A stretch of DNA of 64,000 nt from Hyphomicrobium sulfonivorans. GTDB lineage: Bacteria > Pseudomonadota > Alphaproteobacteria > Rhizobiales > Hyphomicrobiaceae. A model generated the notes under the pieces. It was not told where the DNA came from and did not search any database. It saw nothing but the letters and a program-made list of their open reading frames with translations. This document shows positions 16,664-26,016 of the stretch, one piece after another. Position numbers and translations under genes: made by a program. Position 1 is the stretch's first letter; every line of letters begins with the position of its first letter. The stretch is from assembly GCF_013306565.1 (NCBI RefSeq), contig NZ_PZPO01000007.1, positions 1-64,000 on the forward strand. Reading direction: 5' to 3'.

Positions 16664-17431
16664 ATGTCGTCTAGCAGCCCATCCGGCACCCCGGCCAATA
16701 CGCTTATTGTCATTCCGGCCCGTATGCAGGCCACCCGGCTGCCCGGCAAACCGATGCTGGATATCGCCGGGGCGCCCATGATCGTGCAGGTCTGGCGCCG
16801 GGCCATGGCGGCCAACACGGGGCGCGTGGTGGTGGCCACCGACGCCGACGAAATCCTGCGGGCAGTGCAGGCTGCGGGTGGAGAAGCCGTGATGACCAGG
16901 ACCGATCACGCCTCCGGCTCTGATCGTATCCACGAGGCGGTGGAGAGCATTGATCCTGCCGGCCGCATCGACACCATCGTCAACCTGCAGGGCGACCTGC
17001 CGACGCTGGAGCCGCATCTGATCTCGGCCTGCGTGGCGCCGCTGACCAATGCTTCAGTCGATATTGCCACGCTGGCAGCTGAGATCACTGAGCCTGAGGA
17101 ACGCACCAATCCCAACGTGGTGAAGGTGGTCGGCTCACCTGTCGATGCATCCGCCACGCATCTGCGCGCACTCTATTTTACGCGCGCCACCGCCCCCCAC
17201 GGGGAGGGGCCGCTGTACCATCACATCGGCATTTACGCCTATCGCCGCCCGGCACTGTCGCGCTTCGTGTCGCTGCAACCTTCACCGCTCGAACAGCGCG
17301 AAAAGCTGGAGCAGTTGCGGGCGCTGGAAGCCGGCATGCGCATCGATGTGACCGTCGTTGACACTGTTCCGCTCGGTGTCGATACTCCGGCCGACCTCGA
17401 GCGGGCGCGCCGCCTCCTGGGGGCCGTCTGA
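16664..17431 (+). CDS. kdsB: 3-deoxy-manno-octulosonate cytidylyltransferase
   Basis: 255 codons from ATG at 16664; an in-frame ATG at 16625 would add 13 residues, and neither has a clear ribosome site. The nucleotide-binding motif [15 protein letters not shown] is typical of CMP-KDO synthetase, followed by [22 protein letters not shown] (QGDxP metal/sugar loop) and the carboxy-terminal [12 protein letters not shown]. It activates KDO with CTP in the cytoplasm for lipid A-core synthesis. It is followed by pheA 78 bases downstream on the same strand. Confidence 0.95.
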   Translation: MSSSSPSGTPANTLIVIPARMQATRLPGKPMLDIAGAPMIVQVWRRAMAANTGRVVVATDADEILRAVQAAGGEAVMTRTDHASGSDRIHEAVESIDPAGRIDTIVNLQGDLPTLEPHLISACVAPLTNASVDIATLAAEITEPEERTNPNVVKVVGSPVDASATHLRALYFTRATAPHGEGPLYHHIGIYAYRRPALSRFVSLQPSPLEQREKLEQLRALEAGMRIDVTVVDTVPLGVDTPADLERARRLLGAV

Positions 17432-17509
17432 ACCCTCCGCGAGCCGACGTCTGACGGTTTTTTCAAACCGCAGGCATCTGTTTGCCGCCAAAGCGTCATC
17501 CCAGCGATC

Positions 17510-18454
17510 ATGTCCCAATCAACGAGCGGTGCACCTGCGGGTGCCAAATCTTCTGCCAGCGTGCCAGCTTCCGGACGTATCGCCTATCAGGGCGAGCCGG
17601 GCGCGAACTCGCATCTGGCCTGCCGCGAGGCGTTTCCGGATATGGAAGCGGTTGCGTGCCCGACGTTCGAGGATGCGCTGCTGGCGGTGAAGAATGGCGA
17701 GGCGCGTCTGGCCATGATCCCGATCGAGAACTCGGTCGCCGGGCGTGTCGCTGATATCCATCATCTGTTGCCGCAGGCCGAGCTTTATATCGTTGGCGAA
17801 CACTTCCTGCGCGTGCGCCATCAGCTGATGGCCATTCCCGGCGCCAGCCTGCAGTCGGTGAAAAAGGTGCTATCGCACACGCAGGCGCTGGGCCAGTGCC
17901 GCCGCAAGCTGATCGAACTCGGTCTGAAGCCGGTGCCGGAAGCCGACACGGCCGGTTCGGCACGCATCGTCAGCGAGATGAAGGATTCCGGTCTGGCGGC
18001 GATTGCCTCGACGCTGGCGGCTGAGATCTACGGCCTCGACATTCTGATGAACGATGTTGAGGACGAGATGCACAACACGACGCGCTTCGTCGTGCTGGCA
18101 TCCGAAGCCGATGACGCGTTGCCGGAGGACGGCCCCGTCATCACCACGTTCATCTTCCGCGTGCGCAACGTTCCCGCCGCGCTTTACAAGGCGCTCGGCG
18201 GTTTCGCCACCAACGGCGTCAACATGACGAAGCTGGAGAGCTATCAGCTCGAAGGCACGTTCAACGCCACAATGTTCTACGCTGACATTGAAGGCCATCC
18301 GTCCGACCGCATGGTTCGCCTTGCTCTGGAAGAGCTGTCATTCTTCTCGTCGGAAAAGCGGGTGCTCGGCACATACCTGGCTAGTCCGTATCGGGCTGAG
18401 GCTGCACGCATGGCGGCTGAAGGCTTGATCCCGGTGCGCAAGACGCTTCGCTGA
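17510..18454 (+). CDS. pheA: Prephenate dehydratase
   Basis: 314 codons. After a short polar leader the catalytic domain (~24-205) begins RIAYQGEPGANSHLA and contains MIPIENSVAGRV and the essential NTTRFVVLA (TRF) segment. An ACT domain (~210-300) carries GVNMTKLESYQ, which binds phenylalanine for feedback inhibition. There is no chorismate mutase domain, as usual in alphaproteobacteria. It converts prephenate to phenylpyruvate. Gene order cycM/kdsB/pheA is conserved in relatives. Confidence 0.95.
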   Translation: MSQSTSGAPAGAKSSASVPASGRIAYQGEPGANSHLACREAFPDMEAVACPTFEDALLAVKNGEARLAMIPIENSVAGRVADIHHLLPQAELYIVGEHFLRVRHQLMAIPGASLQSVKKVLSHTQALGQCRRKLIELGLKPVPEADTAGSARIVSEMKDSGLAAIASTLAAEIYGLDILMNDVEDEMHNTTRFVVLASEADDALPEDGPVITTFIFRVRNVPAALYKALGGFATNGVNMTKLESYQLEGTFNATMFYADIEGHPSDRMVRLALEELSFFSSEKRVLGTYLASPYRAEAARMAAEGLIPVRKTLR

Positions 18455-18719
18455 CATCACGCGACTGGCGTTGCTTTATATCCGCAGAATGGAAGTGCTC
18501 TTGCATTAAATGGGCTTGAGCAATTTGCCTGTGGCAAGATTTGTCCCGTCGACCGCGAAGAAAACATCCAACGCATATCTTGTGGTGTATTGCGCGCCGT
18601 CATGACCTATTGGTGCGACAACTTTGTTGTGGAGCGCGACATTCCGACGAAGCGACCGTTAAGCCTTCGACGGTTAGCATTTCAGCCAACGTCACTCGCC
18701 GCACCGCGATGGAGAGACT

Positions 18720-19277
18720 TTGGCGCATACGACAGAAGAGCTTGTCGCAAGGTTGCCGGACGAACGCGCCGACGGTATCGCTGCGTCCGGTAGCAGATCG
18801 GGCCTGCTGCTTCCATCAACGCTGACATCGCCGTGGGCGTGGTTCGTTGTGTGCTGTGGCTTCAGCTTTCTGTTCAACAACCAGCTGGTGTTCGACTCCA
18901 AATATGCTGAGCTCGCTGCTCATGCCGTTATCGGCGCATGCGCGGTTTTCGCCGGCAGATTTCTCGCCCGCCAATGCGCGGAGCTGTTGACGCGCTTTGC
19001 GCCCGGTTCGCGCAGCACAAATGGCTATGCAAACGGTGTCGCCGTTGCTGTCGCTGTTGTGGCTGCGGGTGTTGGTGCTGCGATTGGCTTTGAAGCGGCG
19101 ACGCTCTACACGCGGGAAATGCTAAGCGCTGGGGCCAACCGCACGGCGGCGCTGGAACGTCAGCGCGAATGGCTGGACGAGAAGACCAGAACCAACCTCA
19201 TTCGCCCCGACCAGCCCTATCGTCTGGGGCTGCCCAGCTTCCTTTATATCAGTCTGCCCACCACAGCGCGGCACTGA
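18720..19277 (+). CDS. Hypothetical membrane protein
   Basis: 185 codons from a TTG start, chosen because GGAGAG lies six bases upstream. Three hydrophobic segments are visible (~36-52, 66-83, 103-125), followed by a charged helical end (AALERQREWLDEKTRTN). The N-terminal ~30 residues are polar. The family is not recognised. It lies 265 bases after pheA on the same strand, with nothing clear between them. Confidence 0.6.
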   Translation: MAHTTEELVARLPDERADGIAASGSRSGLLLPSTLTSPWAWFVVCCGFSFLFNNQLVFDSKYAELAAHAVIGACAVFAGRFLARQCAELLTRFAPGSRSTNGYANGVAVAVAVVAAGVGAAIGFEAATLYTREMLSAGANRTAALERQREWLDEKTRTNLIRPDQPYRLGLPSFLYISLPTTARH

Positions 19278-19359
19278 TAACGCGCGCGAGTTTCCTGCAT
19301 GGCAGCGTCGCTCGCCGCCGAGCTAGGCCATGAACGTCGCGACGTAGCCGTTCAGCGCT

Positions 19360-19809
19360 TCAAGCTGCTGCCTTGACCAGAATGTCCTTCAGCCATGGCA
19401 GCGCGATATCCTGCGGAAAATCATCCGACGATGCATCGTGAATGCCGCGCTCGCCAATCTGCTGCGCATTGCAGGCCAGCATTCCAGTCAACAGCGTCTG
19501 CGATCCGTTAGCGAACGTCGGCCCGAATGAGCGGTCGCCAAGACCGAAAATAGCAAAGCGCACCGCGCTGAGATCCGGCTTCTCACGCTCTAGCGTATCC
19601 AGGAACGGCTGCGCATTGTCGGGCAATTGCCCGCTGCCGTAAGTGGCGCTCACCAGAATATAAAGCGTATCGGCATCAAACTCGCCGGGCTCGACTTCAT
19701 CCAGCGACGAGATCTGGCAGTCGTGGGCATCGCCCACGCCGTCCTTGAGACTGTCGCAGAGCATCTCGGCCGTACCGCTGACCGTGCCGTAGAGAAAATG
19801 AATATTCAT
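19360..19809 (-). CDS. Flavodoxin-family protein (MioC-like)
   Basis: 149 codons, a normal size for a single flavodoxin domain. The FMN phosphate loop is YGTVSGTAEML near the N-terminus; the ring-contacting loops are SATYGSGQLPDNA and FGLGDRSFGPTF. It is predicted to be a small cytosolic electron carrier, closest in style to MioC and the flavodoxin modules of sulfite or P450 reductases. No partner enzyme is adjacent. Confidence 0.85.
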   Translation of the reverse strand: MNIHFLYGTVSGTAEMLCDSLKDGVGDAHDCQISSLDEVEPGEFDADTLYILVSATYGSGQLPDNAQPFLDTLEREKPDLSAVRFAIFGLGDRSFGPTFANGSQTLLTGMLACNAQQIGERGIHDASSDDFPQDIALPWLKDILVKAAA

Positions 19810-19976
19810 GGCTTTATTCGGCTATTCTGGTGAGGCTTGGATGGGAGCACGGCGGCGTGTTGTCGGGCAGATTGCCCGCTGCCGTGCAGGTGAGTGTTAA
19901 TCCGATGCCCGGATCAATATCCCAAGCGACAAAATTCAACAATACGGTAGGGGGCAGCCCCGGCGGTCACGTTAAC

Positions 19977-20021
19977 GCGGCATCGCTTTTCTGCTGAATC
20001 GCGATGCCGCTTTGGCTTTTT
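19977..20021 (+). terminator. Orphan intrinsic terminator on the plus strand
   Basis: GCGGCATCGC (19977-19986) and GCGATGCCGC (20001-20010) pair perfectly over ten bases with a 14-base loop, followed on the plus strand by TTTGGCTTTTT. Both neighbouring genes run on the minus strand, where no T tract follows, so the terminator has no obvious gene. It may end an unannotated plus-strand RNA. Confidence 0.6.
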
Positions 20022-20053
20022 GCTGCGACCTGCCGCTCCCGCATTGATGGAAG

Positions 20054-21199
20054 TCAGCTGCCGAGCTGCTGGCGATAGTCCTCATAGCCGAACGAGCGCA
20101 CGACGCGATATGTGCCGTCCTCGTCGAGGATGGCGAGGTCGGGCCGTGGCGTGCCGTTGAAGGTCGTGTTCTTCACGAACGAATACTGCATCATGTCGGT
20201 GAAGACGATGCGGCTGCCCACCTGCAATGGCTCGGGAAACGAGTATTCGCCGATCACGTCGCCGGTCATGCAGGTCTTGCCGCCCAGCACATAGTCATGC
20301 GCGTGCTCACCGGGCTTGCCGGCGCCGATGATGTCCGGCGTGTACGGCACTTCCAGCACGTCGGGCATGTGGCAGCTCGCCGAGGTATCGAGGATGGCGA
20401 GGTTCTTCTCGTTCCAGTGCAGGCCGATGACGGTGGCAACGAGATAACCGGTGTTGACCACGATGCCGCCGCCGGGCTCAAGGAACACCTCGACGTTGAA
20501 CTGCTCGCGGAACGCCCTGATGGCGGCGATCAGCCTGTCGAGGTCGTAGCCCGGCTTGTTGATGAAATGGCCGCCGCCGAAGTTCACCGCCTTCACCTTG
20601 CGGATGTACGGCGCGAACTCACGCGCGACGTGCTCGATCAGCCCGACCGAACCATCGGCAAGGCTTTCGCACAGCGTGTGCGCATGGAAGATGTCGATCT
20701 CGTCCCACGGCAGCTTGTCGATGTCGGCGCGGGTGGTGCCGAAGCGAGAGCACGGCGCGCACGGATCATACAGCGCGCCGCCCAGCGTCGCGTTGGAATA
20801 TCCGGGGTTGATGCGTACGCCGATCTTTGCACCGGCCGCCTTGGCGATGGGGCCGAACTGCGCGATCTGCTCGGGCGAATTAAAGTAGATGTGATGGGCG
20901 TGTGCGATCAGGCGCTCGACCTCGCCCGGAGCGTAGGCCGGCGCATAGACGTGCACCTCCTTGCCGAAGTCCTCAAAGCCCATGCGCGCTTCATATTCGC
21001 CGCTGGCCGTAGAGCCATCGAACGTATCGCGCATCAGCGGGAAGGCGTCGGGCATCGCCCAGGCCTTGGTGGCGAGCAGCACCTTGGCGCCGGATTCCCG
21101 CTTCAGCCGCGCAACGGTTTCAAGGTTGCGCTTCAGCGCCGCGACGTCGAGCACATAGGCGGGCGTGGCCATCGAGGTGGGCAGGTTGGGCGTCGTCAT
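20054..21199 (-). CDS. nspC: Carboxynorspermidine/carboxyspermidine decarboxylase
   Basis: 381 codons, a PLP-dependent alanine-racemase-fold decarboxylase. The cofactor lysine is in LLATKAWAMP near residue 46; other family features are FHAHTLCES, AVNFGGGHFI, LEPGGGIV and the second-chain loop GGKTCMTGD with its catalytic cysteine. It removes the carboxyl group from carboxyspermidine (or carboxynorspermidine) to give spermidine (or norspermidine). The matching dehydrogenase lies at 22875-24092 on the same strand, with one gene between, so the two steps are probably co-expressed. Confidence 0.93.
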   Translation of the reverse strand: MTTPNLPTSMATPAYVLDVAALKRNLETVARLKRESGAKVLLATKAWAMPDAFPLMRDTFDGSTASGEYEARMGFEDFGKEVHVYAPAYAPGEVERLIAHAHHIYFNSPEQIAQFGPIAKAAGAKIGVRINPGYSNATLGGALYDPCAPCSRFGTTRADIDKLPWDEIDIFHAHTLCESLADGSVGLIEHVAREFAPYIRKVKAVNFGGGHFINKPGYDLDRLIAAIRAFREQFNVEVFLEPGGGIVVNTGYLVATVIGLHWNEKNLAILDTSASCHMPDVLEVPYTPDIIGAGKPGEHAHDYVLGGKTCMTGDVIGEYSFPEPLQVGSRIVFTDMMQYSFVKNTTFNGTPRPDLAILDEDGTYRVVRSFGYEDYRQQLGS

Positions 21200-21295
21200 T
21201 GGCAGTCCTTGCAGCGTTCACCCAGTCGTCGGGTGCCCGTATATGGCATTGCGGAAGGTTGGTTGAAAGTGGCGGAAGTTGCGGCGGTTGCGCCG

Positions 21296-22720
21296 TTAGC
21301 GCGCGCTGCCGGGGTTGCCTGTTCCCTGAAAGCGGCGGAGGTGGTCGCAGACGGTATTGATAACCCGTTCGTCGCGCATGTAGGCGTTGTGATAGAGCGC
21401 ATCGCTCAGGTGTTTCCACATCGTGTCCGGATCAGCGAGGCCCCCTTCAATCGCATCGGTGGCGAGCACTGAAGCGTACAGTTTGCGCGCGGCGACGAAG
21501 ATCGCGTCGTCGTCAATGCCACCCAGGTTGATGGCTTCGATCCGCGCCTCATTGAGCTCCTTCACGTAGGGTGGAAACTGGCTGACGCCCTTGAGCGCAA
21601 AGGCGGCGTCGCCACCATACGCCGCGCCGACGACACCTCCGTGAATGGCGGCGGTCAGGGTTTTCGCCCATGCCCACGCGCCGCCGAGCCGAGCGATCAG
21701 CCAGACGGCGCCGTAAATTGCCAGGTAAACGACCGGCACTAGCAGCAGGAATGTCAGGTCAGCCGCTGCGCCGAGGCCATAGTTTCCGGCCTTCACCTTT
21801 TCGAACACCGGGGTGAAAAAGTAGCTGGCGGTTGCAGTGAAGAACGCGAGCGTGCCGACAACCCCGGCAAGCCGCGCGAACGCTGTGAGTGATCGTCTGG
21901 CAGCGGCAACAGTGACGTATTGCGGAGATATGGCGGCGGCGGTTTCCAACAGCCGCATGGCTTCATCGCGCGGGCTGTGGATCACCAGCCATTGGCCGGG
22001 CTTTATCCCGCGGGCGCACCGATAGCGCGCGCGCCGACGCCACAGCAGGGTGCGCAGACCGCGCTGCGCGCTCCAGATCGATAGCAACAGCAGGCCACCG
22101 AAGAATACGATGGTCTCGATCCATTTGGTGGTGCCGGCGCCAAGTATCGTAACCAGATACCAGAGCATGATCGGCGCGATGATGATGCCCATCGCGGCCT
22201 GAAACAGCGCGATCAGCCACGGCACCGATTTGAGTTTGCGCGTGAAGAACGGTGTGCCGAATGTCACGACACCGCCACGCAGCTCGGAGGGCGGCAGCAG
22301 GGCAAGCGCTTCAGCGGTGACGTTGCCGCCGTGGCTGTGGGCGATGATGGAATAGGATGTGCCTGATTTTTCCAGCTTGCGCAGCGTCTTCGCCAGCTCG
22401 GCGGCGGCGCGCAGACGATCGAAATCGGAGTTCTGGCCGCTCCAGTGCAACGGCAGTATTTCGGCGGTGGAGATGCCACGCTTGGCCAGCGCGGTTGCGA
22501 GTTGACCGGCGAACGGCGAACCGGTCTGCCACCAGCGCTCGCCGTTGTCGTCCGGGTGCTGGCTGTTGGTGCCGTGTACGGTGACAATGACATGACGCGG
22601 GGAAGCGTCTGGTGTCGGGGTGAGCAGCGTGGCCGCCGTGCTGTCGGCATGGGGATGGCCGGCACCGGCGTCCTTGGCGGGCGATGGCGCAGTTTCCGGC
22701 GGCGCGGCCTCGACGGTCAT
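21296..22720 (-). CDS. Membrane-bound alpha/beta hydrolase (lipase-like)
   Basis: 474 codons. An N-terminal alpha/beta-hydrolase segment has VTVHGTNSQ (oxyanion region) near residue 46 and the nucleophile elbow AHSHGG (~135-140), as in PGAP1- and lipase-like proteins. It is followed by two hydrophobic segments (~175-225), a soluble part, and two more (~285-350), then a soluble tail. The general-base His cannot be placed with certainty. It sits between the two spermidine-pathway genes on the same strand (96 bases to nspC, 154 bases from the dehydrogenase); a functional link is only inferred. Four or five TM helices in one lipase chain are unusual. Confidence 0.7.
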   Translation of the reverse strand: MTVEAAPPETAPSPAKDAGAGHPHADSTAATLLTPTPDASPRHVIVTVHGTNSQHPDDNGERWWQTGSPFAGQLATALAKRGISTAEILPLHWSGQNSDFDRLRAAAELAKTLRKLEKSGTSYSIIAHSHGGNVTAEALALLPPSELRGGVVTFGTPFFTRKLKSVPWLIALFQAAMGIIIAPIMLWYLVTILGAGTTKWIETIVFFGGLLLLSIWSAQRGLRTLLWRRRARYRCARGIKPGQWLVIHSPRDEAMRLLETAAAISPQYVTVAAARRSLTAFARLAGVVGTLAFFTATASYFFTPVFEKVKAGNYGLGAAADLTFLLLVPVVYLAIYGAVWLIARLGGAWAWAKTLTAAIHGGVVGAAYGGDAAFALKGVSQFPPYVKELNEARIEAINLGGIDDDAIFVAARKLYASVLATDAIEGGLADPDTMWKHLSDALYHNAYMRDERVINTVCDHLRRFQGTGNPGSAR

Positions 22721-22874
22721 GGTCTCCCCCGGTTGTCTGCCCGCTGTTCAGGCGCCGCCTACCATACACTCGGCGGCGTCTAAACTATGACGTGCAAAAG
22801 GGCGGCTTGCGCCACCCTTTCGCTGAAGTCACTGAGGTTCACCTGGCGCTGGAGGAGATGCGCGGGAACCCCGA

Positions 22875-24092
22875 TCAGGTTTCGACTGCGAACAGCTCGG
22901 CCTGCTCGTCCGTCTCCAGTTCGCGCACGTGCCACGGCAGGCCCTGCTTGCCGATCTCGTCCATGAACGGCTTGGGCGGAAGCTGCTCGACGTTGTAAAC
23001 GCCGCCCGGCTTCTTCCATGAGCCGTCAAACAGCATCATCGCGCCGACGACCGGCGGCACGCCCGTTGTGTAGGAAACAGCCTGCGCGCCGGTTTCCTTG
23101 AACGCATGCTCATGGTGGCAGACGTTATAGATCATGGCGCGCTTGGGTTTGCCGTCCTTGGTGCCGGTGAAGATGCAACCGATGGACGTGCGGCCGGTGT
23201 AGCCTTCGCCGAGCGACGACGGCGGCGGCAGCAGCTCCTTCAGGAACTCCATCGGGATCACCGGGTTGCCCTTGTACATGACCGGATCGATGCGTGTCAT
23301 GCCGACATTCTGCAGCACTTCCAGGTGCTTGATGTAGTTGTCGGAGAAGGTCATCCAGAAGCGGATCTGCTTCAGGCCCTTGATGTTCTCGACGAGGCTC
23401 TCTTCTTCCTCGTGATAGATCAGATAGCTCTTGCGCGGGCCGACTTCCGGGTAATCGATCATGGCCGAGATCGACAGCGGGTCGATGTCGATCCACTCGC
23501 CGTTCTTCCAGTATTTGCCGCGCTGCGTCACCTCGCGGAGATTGATCTCCGGATTGAAGTTGGTGGCGAACGCCTTGCCGTGGCTGCCGTCGTTGCAGTC
23601 GATGATGTCGATCGTCTCGATGGTGTCGAACAGGAATTCCTGCGCATAGGCGCAATAGATGTTCGACTGGCCGGGATCGAAGCCGCAGCCGAGGATCGCC
23701 ATAATGCCCTTGTCGGCAAAACGGTCCTGATACTTCCACTGCCAGGAGTATTCGAACTTTGCGACGTCGCGCGGCTCGTAATTGGCCGTGTCCATATAAT
23801 GCACGCCCGCTTCCAGGCATGCGTCCATGATCGGCAGGTCCTGATAGGGCAGGGCCATGTTGATGACGAGGTCGGGCTTGACGCGGTTGATCAGCGCCAC
23901 CGTCTCGGCGACGTTGTCGGCGTCAACCTGGCTGATCTCGATAGGCGTCACACAGCGCTTGGCCACCGCTTCGCAGCTCGCCAGGCGGCGCGAGGCCAGA
24001 TGGATGCGCTTGAACACGTCACGGTTCATCGCGCACTTCTGCGCGGTGACAGAGCCAGCGGCACCGGCGCCAATGATGAGGACACCTTCCAA
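22875..24092 (-). CDS. Carboxynorspermidine/carboxyspermidine dehydrogenase
   Basis: 405 codons, saccharopine-dehydrogenase-like. The NAD(P)-binding N-terminus is VLIIGAGAAGSVTAQKCA, followed by DLVINMALPYQDLPIM and YMDTANYEP. The central fold carries GCGFDPGQSNIYCAYA. Such enzymes condense putrescine with aspartate semialdehyde and reduce the imine to carboxyspermidine (diaminopropane gives carboxynorspermidine). Identity as the spermidine-pathway enzyme instead of a lysine-pathway saccharopine dehydrogenase rests on sequence style and on nspC nearby. The start is ATG at 24092, preceded by an AGGAG-type site. Confidence 0.9.
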   Translation of the reverse strand: MEGVLIIGAGAAGSVTAQKCAMNRDVFKRIHLASRRLASCEAVAKRCVTPIEISQVDADNVAETVALINRVKPDLVINMALPYQDLPIMDACLEAGVHYMDTANYEPRDVAKFEYSWQWKYQDRFADKGIMAILGCGFDPGQSNIYCAYAQEFLFDTIETIDIIDCNDGSHGKAFATNFNPEINLREVTQRGKYWKNGEWIDIDPLSISAMIDYPEVGPRKSYLIYHEEEESLVENIKGLKQIRFWMTFSDNYIKHLEVLQNVGMTRIDPVMYKGNPVIPMEFLKELLPPPSSLGEGYTGRTSIGCIFTGTKDGKPKRAMIYNVCHHEHAFKETGAQAVSYTTGVPPVVGAMMLFDGSWKKPGGVYNVEQLPPKPFMDEIGKQGLPWHVRELETDEQAELFAVET

Positions 24093-24293
24093 ATCGCATC
24101 TCCTGAAGCAAAGGATGAACGTCTCGAACGTCTATAACCCGCCGATGACTGGATGCGAGCGGGACAGTGCAATTAGTGCAGACGTTGCCAGAGCACAATA
24201 GCCGGTAACGTCCGATGTTTTGTGACAGTTTCACGGCTTATGCCGGGAGGCGTCAGGTCCACGAGCGGACTTGGCTAACCCACGGCAGAACCG
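24093..24293. other. Upstream region of the spermidine genes
   Basis: No gene is seen. It should contain the promoter of the carboxyspermidine dehydrogenase gene on the minus strand. No known riboswitch fold could be recognised by eye. Confidence 0.4.
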
Positions 24294-24330
24294 CAGAAAA
24301 AATCTGGCCTGCCAGGAGCGGGCAGGGCCA
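24294..24330 (-). terminator. Intrinsic terminator after the Nudix gene
   Basis: On the minus strand TGGCCCTGCC and GGCAGGCCA pair with one bulged base around a seven-base loop, followed directly by GATTTTTTC. It lies ~100 bases past the Nudix stop at 24428. Confidence 0.65.
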
Positions 24331-24427
24331 TCCTGACGGTCATGTGACAAAGCACGGCTTAATCGCGGCGTTGGTATTTGATTTTGTGGCGAAAGAGCCA
24401 GCACGTGGCAGATCCCCCTACCCGGGC

Positions 24428-24946
24428 TTACCAGCGGGTAGACTTGGGCGCGCCGGCGAAGATTTCAGCTATGCGCCGCGCTGTGCCATCGGAGATGTCG
24501 GCGGGCAGATCGTCCGGCGCGAATAGCCCATGCTCGGCGATTTCGTGGTTGGGGGCGGGAACGCGATCTCGCTGCCAGTTCCGCACGATGTACAGCGCGA
24601 CATGATCGTTTGGAAACACCGGAGCGCTGGAATAGATGCCGAACAACTCCGGCTCGGCGGTGATTTCAGCGCCGGTTTCTTCGCGCAGTTCCCGCCTCAG
24701 CGCCTCGACGATCGTCTCGCCGTGCTCGACACCACCGCCGGGAAAGCGCCAACCCTGAACGTACGTGTGGCGGATCAGAACGATGCGGCCCTGCGGATCG
24801 ATCAGCACGCCTTGAGCGCCAAGTGTCATGCCACGGGTCAGCCGCCAATAACGCTGCAGCGCCTTCTTGAGCACGTACTTTGCTGCATCGTTCAAAATGG
24901 CGATCCCCTCAGGAGCGGTTTCCTGCCGGTTATTTATGGGTCGCAT
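24428..24946 (-). CDS. Nudix hydrolase
   Basis: 172 codons from ATG at 24946; a GTG about 20 residues further in and an ATG at MTLGAQG are alternatives, and the frame open to 25045 overlaps the divergent gene. The Nudix box GGGVEHGETIVEALRRELREETG matches G-x5-E-x7-REUxEExGU and supplies the metal-binding glutamates. Such enzymes hydrolyse nucleoside diphosphates linked to another group; the substrate is not predictable. It is transcribed divergently from the metallophosphoesterase gene, 86 bases apart. Confidence 0.85.
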   Translation of the reverse strand: MRPINNRQETAPEGIAILNDAAKYVLKKALQRYWRLTRGMTLGAQGVLIDPQGRIVLIRHTYVQGWRFPGGGVEHGETIVEALRRELREETGAEITAEPELFGIYSSAPVFPNDHVALYIVRNWQRDRVPAPNHEIAEHGLFAPDDLPADISDGTARRIAEIFAGAPKSTRW

Positions 24947-25032
24947 GTTAAAAACCGGCCAACAGCATGCTAACCGCTGCTTCGCCACGATGCCATGGAT
25001 GTCAGAGCGGTATTTAAAGGGCCACCAAACGA

Positions 25033-26016
25033 ATGGACGACGCAATCACACTAGCCCATCTTTCCGACGCGCATATTGCGCCGGTTCCGGCTATTGGCTT
25101 GCGGCATCTCAATCTCAAGCGCGGCCTTGGTTACCTGAACTGGCGACGTAATCGTCAGGGGACGCATCGCCGCGACGCTCTGGATGCCATCGTCGCCGAC
25201 ATGCAGGCGCAGAACCCCGATCACATTGCCATCACGGGCGATCTGATAAATCTCGGGCTGCCGGGCGAATACGCTGCCGCCCATGACTGGCTGCAATCGA
25301 TCGGAGCACCGGAGCGGGTTTCGCTGGTTCCGGGCAACCACGACATCTACACGACATTGCGCAATGACGCTGGCGTTGCGCGTTGGGCCGATTACATGGC
25401 GTCTGATGTCTGGGGCAAGGCGTTCGCTCCGGACGTCGTACAATGCGATCGTGTCACCCATCGCACAACGCGAGAGGTCGCGCGGTCGCTGTTGTTTCCG
25501 TTCGTGCGGCGCGTCGGTCCCGTGGCGCTGATTGGCCTGAATTCAGCGGTTGAGACACCGCCATTCGTTGCTGCCGGTGAGCTTGGTGGCCGTCAGCGTG
25601 AAGCGCTTGAAACTCTGCTGCCGAAGCTTGGCGCTGAAGGATTGATCCGTGTTGTGTTGATCCATCATCCGCCGCTGTCCCAGCTTGCACCGGTGCGCAG
25701 AGGCCTGCGCGATGCGCCGGAGCTGTCGCGGATACTCGCGCGCCACGGTGCTGAGCTCGTGCTGCATGGTCACAACCATGTCGATAGCGAGGTTCTGTTG
25801 CCGAGTTTTGAACCGGAACTGGGCGGTGTGCCTGTGCTGGGCGTGGGCTCGTCATCGATGGCACATGCGCACAAAAATGAGCCGCCGGGCCGTTACAACC
25901 TTGTGCGCATCGGACGCGATGAGGATCGACGCGCGCGCATCGCGTATACGACGCGCGGGCTGGATGAAGGCGGTCGTGTTGTTCCGATTGCGCATCGGGA
26001 GATTGCGTCCGGTTAG
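25033..26016 (+). CDS. Calcineurin-like metallophosphoesterase
   Basis: 327 codons with all metal-binding motifs of the family in order: HLSDAH (near residue 9), ITGDLIN, VPGNHDIY, LIHHPP and LHGHNH. This is the DxH/GDxxN/GNHD/GHxH pattern of binuclear phosphoesterases acting on phosphomonoesters, diesters or nucleotides. There is no signal peptide, so it should be cytosolic. The substrate is not known. ATG start; the promoter should lie in the gap to the divergent Nudix gene. Confidence 0.88.
   Translation: MDDAITLAHLSDAHIAPVPAIGLRHLNLKRGLGYLNWRRNRQGTHRRDALDAIVADMQAQNPDHIAITGDLINLGLPGEYAAAHDWLQSIGAPERVSLVPGNHDIYTTLRNDAGVARWADYMASDVWGKAFAPDVVQCDRVTHRTTREVARSLLFPFVRRVGPVALIGLNSAVETPPFVAAGELGGRQREALETLLPKLGAEGLIRVVLIHHPPLSQLAPVRRGLRDAPELSRILARHGAELVLHGHNHVDSEVLLPSFEPELGGVPVLGVGSSSMAHAHKNEPPGRYNLVRIGRDEDRRARIAYTTRGLDEGGRVVPIAHREIASG

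Noticed and set aside
20297-21472. 391-codon plus-strand frame across nspC
   Set aside because: It is a shadow of nspC with skewed composition.
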